From the NCBI RefSeq assembly GCF_000764305.2, contig NW_025931927.1, forward strand, positions 128,122 through 192,121: a DNA stretch of 64,000 nt. Direction: 5' to 3'. The stretch comes from Hyalella azteca. Taxonomy: Eukaryota; Arthropoda; Malacostraca; Amphipoda; Hyalellidae. Made by a program: the position numbers and the translations under genes. Of the stretch, positions 57,688-64,000 are shown in pieces. The stretch's first letter is position 1, and each line of letters opens with the position of its first letter. The notes under the pieces were generated by a model. That model did no database searches. It was not told the origin of the DNA and was given only the letters and a program-made list of their open reading frames with translations.

Positions 57688-57987
57688 GTGAGAAAATATT
57701 ACTAAATAATAAAAAATATTATATTAAATACTAAAAATTTATTTTTTAAATAATTTTACCATATTTCTTATAATCTAGTATCATGTTCTAAAATATAGTT
57801 CGTAATGATTGTAGGTTTTTTTTGGGTAATTTCCTTTAAGTTAATCTAATTTCCCTTTTTCAATTTATTTTCCTCTTAGCCTATCAATTTCATCTAAGAC
57901 TCTAAGTCAATCGAATTTCCTGTAATTAAATTTATCTTCCTCTAAGCCTATTTAAATTTCTACAGTTAAATTTAATTAATTTTTCAG

Positions 57988-58158
57988 AAATACGCGCCGG
58001 TGTTCGAGCAGGAGAAGATAGGCATGCTGGAGCTCCCATACCTCGACGAGGACCGCCTACTAAAGCTGGGCATTCCTTTAGGACCGCGCGTTCGTATCCT
58101 GCAGGAGGCCCAGGGTCCTATCACCACCGATGGCAACCTCAGCGTTTACGTTGTTTGA
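57988..58158 (+). CDS. Gene A last exon, rest of SAM domain and C-terminus
   Basis: Acceptor 'aatttttcag' precedes 57988; the stop TGA is at 58156-58158. It reads KYAPVFEQEKIGMLELPYL, DEDRLLKLGIPLGPRVRILQ and EAQ, matching the SAM-domain core (Y..F....I....L..L.E..L..LGI.LGPR..IL). SAM domains mediate homo- and hetero-oligomerisation. A short tail ends LSVYVV, whose last three residues (hydrophobic-X-hydrophobic) could be a class II PDZ ligand; that is inference. The final 15 bases and stop are part of a 61-bp tandem repeat continuing downstream. Confidence 0.85.
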   Translation, partial: KYAPVFEQEKIGMLELPYLDEDRLLKLGIPLGPRVRILQEAQGPITTDGNLSVYVV

Positions 58159-58400
58159 GTTCACAAGAAATGTAGAAGAAAACTATCAAAAATAGTTACG
58201 ACAGCGTTTACGTTGAGTTCACAAAAATGTGGAGGAAAACTATCAAAAATAGTTACGACAGCGTTTACGTTGTTTGAGTTCACAAGGAAGTAGAAGAAAA
58301 CTAACATAAATAGATACGACAACGTTTACGTTTTATGAGTTCTCACGAAAATGTAGAAGAAATCTACCAAAAATAGTTACGACAGCGTTTACGTTGTTTA
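58140..58400 (+). repeat. About 61-bp minisatellite that copies the stop-codon region
   Basis: 'cagcgtttacgttgtttgag' plus 'ttcacaagaaatgtagaagaaaactatcaaaaatagttacga' repeats four to five times, starting inside the coding end of gene A. Later copies vary the TTTGAG stop segment (one copy lacks TGTT; another has TTTATGAG). Confidence 0.85.
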
Positions 58401-58504
58401 AGATCCCCTGAAAGGGCCGTAATATCAAAAATAGTATTAATAGTTACTCCGGCAGCAAATCACTGACACCTTTCAAGCTAACCACACCAATCTCAGAGCA
58501 GAAA

Positions 58505-58750
58505 TCGTCCGCTACGTGTACATTAGCCGCTACGTGTACTAAGGCCTTAACGTATATTTTGGTCTCTACTTGGATTTATGGGCTTATGCCGCTAAATGTA
58601 CTTTGGCCGCTACGTGTATTTAGGCAGCTAACTGTACTTAAGCAAACTACGTGTACATAGACCGCTTTGTATTTAGGCCGCAGCGTATAATTAATTAGGC
58701 CAATACGTGTATTCGGGACTTTACGTTTACTTAGGCCGCCACGTGTACAA
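58505..58750. repeat. Degenerate minisatellite (ggccgctacgtgtacttagg)
   Basis: About twelve irregular units of about 19-21 bp sharing ACGTGTA and 'aggccgc'. Confidence 0.7.
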
Positions 58751-59090
58751 GCATCAAGATACGAGCACTAGTACACCACCATCATACGAATTCCAAGGTC
58801 CTAGTCAAATTAATTTTTGAGATTTCATTCAATCAAAGCGAATTCCATTTCAGGCAGAGAGGAAATTTTATTCATTCATAATTTTTGAGGTGTGAGAATT
58901 GAAAATTCCCTTCGATACTTAGGCTCTTCTATGTATTTTAATAATGAAGAGACGAAATTTGTGGCGCCATAGATGTCCTTGAATTTTTTACATTTGGCCC
59001 ATCAGATCGAGGTGCTACACACGAGCTTTGGAAATATTTTCGAATTTGATAGATTTTGAGTTGAAAATAATCACTTTCGAAAAAGTAGGA

Positions 59091-59150
59091 GCAGCCTTAT
59101 AACTTATAAGGCTGCACTTATAAGTGCAGCCTTATAAGTTTAAGTGCACT
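59091..59150. repeat. Compound hairpin (cttataagtgcagccttataag)
   Basis: 'gcagccttataacttataaggctgc' is a perfect inverted repeat immediately followed by 'acttataagtgcagccttataagt', which repeats its half. Two overlapping hairpins are possible. Confidence 0.75.
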
Positions 59151-59807
59151 AAATTTTGTTTACTCCAGCCTGCACCAGCTTTGCGTAGCTATCATTAATT
59201 GGTAGTTTGATTTAATTAATTAATTTGATTTAATTAGTCATTTCTGACGATAAAGCCGCCGGAATGCTGGAGTAATTGGACCTTGGCATCATTGGGTGAA
59301 ATTGAAGTGTGGCTAGCGTGATTTTGTGGCTTTCATTTAGTGAACTTAATTTAATTGTAAGATTTATTGAAACTTTTGACTGAGAGGACTGGTAATTTTC
59401 AGTATTATGCAAAGCTCAACTCGTTTCTATGTGCTGGCTCTTTCATTTTTAAGAATCAAAACAACCATTCCATTCCAAAGAACTACTATGTTTGTATTGT
59501 ATTGTGCATATTTTAGAATTGATAAGATAATGTTACTAATATTTCTAAGGCATCGATTATTTTGAATAGGTTGATAATTATATCTGCTCCATAACAGGCT
59601 CGTTTCTTTCAATTTAATCCTAATTCGTATCCCGAGGTTTCAACTCGCAAAATGTTCCGGAGTATTCGTATCCATTTCCCTGAAAACGAAAATATTATTC
59701 TGAATGTTTCAACGAAACATTTTTAACCGATATTATTTGAAGGTTCTGAAAATGACGATTTTAATGTGCGTTATTTAACTTTTACTTTTTCACGTTAGTT
59801 TGTTACG

Positions 59808-59817
59808 TTTATTTATT
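59808..59817 (-). terminator. Candidate polyadenylation signal of the tubulin gene
   Basis: On the minus strand AATAAATAAA lies about 230 bp after the tubulin stop codon (60047), a normal distance for a 3' end. No cleavage-site evidence can be read from the sequence. Confidence 0.45.
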
Positions 59818-60046
59818 GCAATTCAAATTGTGATTTAACATTATGCTTTGAAAGCATGGCACTATTAAGTTTCGGTGTAGCTGCATTATGTTAGTTCATG
59901 CGTGTTTAAATGGTTACATTTCAGTAGGTATATGCGATGAATTTTGACTCAGCTGCGCAGTCAGTTTATGGAATTTTTAGTTATTTTTGAGTAATTTTTA
60001 GTTAAGGCGTCTCCGAAGAAAACCTGAGCAAAATGTCTTGACTATT

Positions 60047-61107
60047 CTAAGCAGTCTCCTTCTGGGCTTCATCCTCCTCAAACTCTTCGTCCTCAACAGC
60101 AGCTTCTTGATACTGCTGATACTCTGAGACCAAGTCGTTCATATTGGACTCCGCCTCAGTGAACTCCATTTCGTCCATACCTTCTCCAGTATACCAATGC
60201 AAGAACGCCTTGCGCTTGTACATGGCGGTGAACTGATCGGCAATCCGCTTGAAGATTTCTTGGATGGATGTCGAGTTTCCGATGAAAGTGGCGGACATTT
60301 TCAAGCCTCTAGGAGGGATATCACAAACTGCTGTCTTCACGTTATTGGGAATCCATTCAACGAAGAAAGGGGAATTCTTGCTCTGGATATTGATCATCTG
60401 TTCGTCAACGTCTTTCATGGACATTCGCCCTCTGAAAATAGCAGCCACTGTGAGATAGCGTCCATGGCGTGGGTCGCAAGCTGCCATCATGTTCTTGGCG
60501 TCGAACATTTGCTGAGTTAATTCAGGCACGTTGAGGTTGCGATAGTTGGTCGCATTGCGGGCAGTGAGTGGAGCAAAACCAGGCATGAAGAAGTGAAGGC
60601 GAGGGAATGGCACCATATTCACGGCCAGCTTCCGAAGATCTGCATTGAGTTGACCAGGGAACCTGAGACAAGTCGTCACTCCCGACATGGTTAACGAGAC
60701 CAAGTGGTTGAGGTCACCGTAAGTTGGCGTTTCCAATTTAAGTGTCCTGAAGCAAATGTCGTAGAGTGCTTCGTTGTCGATGCAAAAAGTAGAATCGGTG
60801 TTCTCAACAAGCTGATGAACAGACAGCGTTGCATTGTAAGGCTCTACGACAGTGTCCGACACTTTGGGTGAGGGTACAACAGAGAAAGTGTTCATGATCC
60901 TGTCAGGATACTCTTCTCTGATTTTAGAAATGAGCAAAGTCCCCATACCGGAGCCGGTGCCACCTCCAAGGGAGTGTGCGAGTTGGAATCCTTGGAGCAT
61001 GTCGCAGTTTTCGGCCTCTTTTCTGACGATGTCGAGGACAGCGTCGACCAGTTCAGCGCCCTCCGTGTAATGACCCTTAGCCCAGTTGTTGCCGGCGCCG
61101 CTGTGGC
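60047..61107 (-). CDS. Beta-tubulin, last exon (divergent isotype)
   Basis: Acceptor 'cactcacctcag' (minus strand) precedes 61107; the stop TAG is at 60047-60049. The 1061-bp exon (phase 1 in) encodes the tubulin signature [10 protein letters not shown], the GTP-site loop segments ([20 protein letters not shown]), [20 protein letters not shown] and the C-terminal helices to EYQQYQEA. These are diagnostic for beta-tubulin (microtubule subunit, cytoplasm). Odd features: GHSGAGNNW where beta-tubulins normally have [24 protein letters not shown] in a normally conserved loop, and a tail that ends in the non-acidic QKETA. With the upstream exon and the usual 19 first codons the protein would be about 450 residues, the normal length. 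A tissue-restricted isotype is plausible. Confidence 0.95.
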
Positions 61108-62935
61108 CTGAGGTGAGTGCAAACACTTCTTAATTATTAATGTCAATTAGGATTTTCACTCCTTGATTTTGATTAATCTTTATACTCATTGCTTTTGATT
61201 AAATTTTTACGATTAAAATAATAATCGATTTATAATATATTTATTATATAATAATAAATAAGTCGATTTTCATTAAACTTTTTACTCATTGATTTCAACT
61301 AAACCTTCATTCTTCACTTTACTAAAATCGTTTTTCCCTTTCAATGAAGCAAGTTCAATCATCTAATTTTTATTCCGGTTCATAAAATCGAGAGATAGCA
61401 TTCAATATGATATTTATAATCATTTGAAATTATATAATATAATTATTTATAATAATAAATTAGCTTGGCTGACGATGAGAGTATAAGTTCGGTAGGTACG
61501 TCAACATGTAATAAATGTTATGATTGCAAAAGTTTTATATTTATCATGGAGTCCAAAAGTTGTGTGTACAGCTATTCTTTTTATTGCAATTCATTTGGTA
61601 TAAATTTCCCCCGTTGTTCCTCACATGTCAGTAAAACATGATTTTCAAGTCATTTTCGTTGAAAATGTTGGGGCCTCGAGCGAAAACTTTTCAAAGTTGT
61701 AAATGATCTTATTGTGTTACTTAAGGCAGCAACCAGGGAGCTCTGAAAAATTTAAAGAAGCGTTCACTATCATACCATCAATCATACTAAATTGAAATAG
61801 ATAATTTAACATATAGAGAGCATGAGAGTTTAAAGATAATAACGTGCCAGCTAGAGAGTGGGGTGTGGCACCATTCCTGCCGCAATATACAGGTTGAAGT
61901 CATCTTGATTACCTTGGTTATATTCTCCTATATAAACACAAGTCTTACAAAGACAAGCTGTACAGTGAGTATATTTGTGCAGTATTTAGGCTACTCCACC
62001 CATCCACTGCGATGCCTTCGCCTAAATGAACCCGCCCTAGTCTTCTAATTCCCGGTAAGCGCCTTCACATATACCAGACTTAAACTATTAATTCTTACAA
62101 ATTCTTTTAATAAAATGATGGTAAAAGTAGCAAATTTAACAAATTTAGTACTTTATACGAACGTACAGCCATCATATTTTGCTCTTTAAAGCTGAATTTT
62201 GAAATATTATTGTAGGAATAACATTGCAAGTGGCTATAGGATTGGGCCTAGCCTCAGGGAACAGTTTTTTAATTGATCAAGTGAGCCAGAACAGTAATGA
62301 AGTAGCCTGGAGGCTTGGGCTGGGTCTTTGTCGAAAATATTGCCTTGCTTTTTAAATTGCATTTTCAGTTTCATAATAATATACTTAGACTGACAGCCTG
62401 CTCTTAATTAGCTTGACCTTGTATATAATTATGGGTCTTGAATTTTCTTACTAAATCGCTTTCAGTCGTCATTAGTGAGAATAATTACGAAACTGTGAAT
62501 AAATACGCATATCTTGACCTAATTATGTTCTCGCAACTCGGTGTTGCTAAAGTCCAATCGGGCCAGAATCTTTTTCATTTCGAATTAACGCATAAAAAAA
62601 TACTGATTATATTTCTTGTATCGCTGATGCCTTGAACCTAATTAAAACTGTTCTGAAATACTTCCTGAATCCACATCAGCGAAATAACTTTTAAATGATT
62701 CATCGCATTTAAGCAATAGAAAATTGTAGAGAAATTGCCTAATTTTCTCATTTTCATTTATTTAATTGCTTCTATATTATATTCTACTGATTCATTTAAT
62801 ATGAAGTCAAAGTTTTATAGACACTTCAACTTTGCTTAAGAATTTCAAAACATTTCTACAAGTTCAGGAACAAGTTTATGCGCATATCAAATTATATTGT
62901 GTTAATTAAAGTCTCGATCCTCAACTGCCAGTCTC

Positions 62936-62965
62936 ACCTGTGATGTACTCATCTGGCTGAAAAAA
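62936..62965 (-). pseudogene. Tubulin-like exon-end remnant (QPDEYITG + donor)
   Basis: On the minus strand a T-tract and AG are followed by codons for P-D-E-Y-I-T-G and a donor GTGAGAC. The aligned end of the functional exon is K-P-E-N-Y-I-F-G with donor GTAAGAC. The differences are conservative amino-acid changes. This suggests a fragment of a related tubulin exon or an old duplicate of the boundary. Short length makes coincidence possible. Confidence 0.4.
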
Positions 62966-63019
62966 AAAAAAGTTTTCTAACATTGCCCGTTCTTTTATCA
63001 ATTTGCAGAGCGCCATTTA

Positions 63020-63350
63020 AACATTAAATGCACATGACAAGTCTCACCAAAAATGTAGTTCTCAAGCTTAAAGAGATGCCCTTTAATAATATGCAGAACG
63101 GTATTTAAAATTTTTGATGAGTTGTTTTTTATCAACATGCAGAGCATGTTGATGTTTTTATCAACATGCAGATAATGTATATCTATACATTAAATATGTA
63201 TGTCAAGTCTCACAAAAAAATGTAGTACTCAAGCTTAAAAGATGCCCTTTAATAATATGCAGAACGGTGTCTAAAATTTTTGATGAGTTGTTTTTTATCA
63301 ACATGCAGATAATGTATGAATATACATTAAATATGTATGTCAAGTCTTAC
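63020..63350 (-). repeat. Tandem copies of the tubulin exon 3' end and donor
   Basis: Units of about 150-165 bp contain 'gtcaagtctcaccaaaaatg' (plus strand), 'tagttctcaagcttaaagag', 'atgccctttaataatatgca' and 'gaacggt'. The copy at about 63041-63080 still encodes GHLFKLENYIFG followed by GTGAGACTTG on the minus strand. The copy at about 63205-63240 has a one-base-longer T run that removes the final G. Confidence 0.8.
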
Positions 63351-63585
63351 CAAAAATGTAGTTCTCAGGCTTGAAGAGATGACCGTAGGTTCCTGCTTTA
63401 ACAGAGTCCATGGTGCCAGGCTCGAGATCGAACAATATCGCGCGTGGGACGAAATGGTTCGTGGACGAAGCTTCGTTAAAGTAAACGTTGATTCTTTCGA
63501 GCTGCAATTCTGCGATGTCTTTGACGGTGCCGTTATGAACTCCCATCGCGTCCAAGCCATGTTCGTCGCTGATGATTTCCCAGAA
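63351..63585 (-). CDS. Beta-tubulin, second exon (about codons 20-98)
   Basis: The acceptor 'taccgttccag' (minus strand) places the intron right before [10 protein letters not shown], after the canonical IGAK, a known tubulin intron position. Donor 'tttttg|gtaaga' ends the 235-bp exon in phase 1, which joins the last exon as ...[26 protein letters not shown] and [15 protein letters not shown] are beta-tubulin hallmarks. The segment between DEHG and LQLERIN is about four residues longer than usual ([13 protein letters not shown]). The first coding exon (M1-K19) is not seen in the remaining 415 bp. Confidence 0.93.
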
Positions 63586-64000
63586 CTGGAACGGTATATG
63601 CATTAAGTTTTTCATGCTTTGGCTGTAAACAATTTATTCCAGAGATAAAAGGGTCCCCCAAGTGGCCGAAAACATAAGACTAAACAAGGTAATCCGTGAA
63701 CAATATTTCGTTATTACTAATCTTCACATTCCTCGCATTACATTCGATTTTGTTTTCCAGGTAAAAAGACGGAAGAAGCGGTCGTGACATTTATGTTTTT
63801 TCAAATATATTTGCACTAGCGATAACGTTTTTTATGTATTATATGCAAGCTTTTGGCATTTCAAGTGCTTATGAATCATTCGCCTAATCTTAAAAGTGCT
63901 ACTTAAAAACTTTTATCACTATAATATTTCTCTTTGTCTTATTGATTTGCTGCCGCTCAGTTTATTTATATCAGTTTATTTATAGCAGCTTAGTGTAACG
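63586..64000 (-). other. Tubulin upstream intron, incomplete
   Basis: AT-rich and without the expected MREIVHIQAGQCGNQIG exon on either strand. The gene start lies beyond the window. Confidence 0.6.

Larger units (their letters stand above)
17469..58158 (+). other. Gene A: multi-exon proline-rich SAM-domain scaffold (gene span)
   Basis: Span of the reconstructed gene from the first coding exon I favour (ATG 17481) to the stop at 58156-58158. Exons: 17469-17531, 19128-19578, 20383-20409, 42078-42152, 46861-46931, 48868-49701, 50148-50411, 51008-51382, 51551-52643, 52781-52924, 53761-54106, 54452-54526, 55602-55787, 56654-56758, 57451-57687 and 57988-58158. Phases match at every junction except 54526 to 55602. 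From ATG 17481 to 46931 the coding length is 675 nt, exactly 225 codons. The protein, about 1,500 residues, is mostly disordered (poly-Q, PPPKP, NG-rich, Ser-rich), then basic, coiled coil and SAM. That architecture suggests a cytoplasmic junctional or cytoskeletal adaptor; this role is inference. Confidence 0.75.
58159..60046. other. Convergent intergenic region
   Basis: 3' flank of gene A and of the tubulin gene. After the 61-bp array comes a degenerate 'ccgctacgtgtact' array (58505-58750), then a perfect-looking hairpin near 59091-59150. No clear AATAAA for gene A was found on the + strand close to its stop. Confidence 0.6.
61108..63350 (-). other. Tubulin intron with extra copies of the exon end
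   Basis: This intron of 2.24 kb between the two tubulin exons is mostly AT-rich. Its 5' part (63020-63350) holds copies of the exon 3' end and donor, and at 62936-62965 a more diverged tubulin-like exon end (listed separately). Nothing is recognised between 61.1 and 62.9 kb. Confidence 0.7.

Noticed and set aside
60197..61146. Open frames opposite or in other frames of tubulin
   Set aside because: Shadows of the conserved tubulin coding sequence.

Overview
This window is nuclear DNA of a multicellular animal, most likely an arthropod. I lean towards a crustacean, but the sequence cannot settle that. The grounds are AT-rich long introns, GT-AG splice sites, a short interstitial run of the TTAGG-type arthropod telomere motif near 17.05 kb, and non-coding DNA dense with short inverted-repeat elements and minisatellites. 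There is no operon structure, and most open reading frames are chance or repeat translations.

Two protein genes can be supported. Gene A (+ strand, about 17.5-58.2 kb, possibly from 3.5 kb) is a large, low-complexity, proline-rich, SH3-ligand-like scaffold. It ends in a basic segment, a short coiled coil and a C-terminal SAM domain. I assembled it from 15 to 17 candidate exons. Splice phases agree across every junction from 17469 to 54526; one phase conflict remains before the exon at 55602. A 27-nt microexon (20383-20409) and a TATA-driven alternative first exon (ATG at 32702) are both phase-compatible. I do not recognise the family name. Gene B (- strand, 63585 down to 60047) is a divergent beta-tubulin. 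Its first 19 codons lie beyond the right edge or were not found. The two genes converge, with about 1.9 kb between their stop codons.

Layout: 0-17 kb is mostly repeats (a 940-bp fold-back element, many tandem arrays, and one candidate exon at 3458-3526). The segment 17.5-20.4 kb holds the 5' exons of gene A. The segment 20.4-42 kb is a giant repeat-rich intron carrying the alternative promoter. The segment 42-58 kb holds the remaining exons of gene A. The segment 58-64 kb holds the 3' flank of gene A and the tubulin gene.

The most interesting recurring signal is that many exon edges lie inside tandem duplications that copy the splice site or stop codon into the neighbouring intron or flank: acceptor at 46861, donor at 54526, acceptor at 55602, acceptor at 57451, stop at 58158, and tubulin donor at 63351. 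A dispersed family of about 180-bp terminal-inverted-repeat elements occurs in more than a dozen copies. Assembly cautions: three exact 38-bp Nextera mate-pair junction adapters are embedded at 10302, 13425 and 22805, one N sits at 54729, and a perfect zero-loop palindrome of 328 bp lies at 33716-34043. All of these mark places where the assembly may be wrong.
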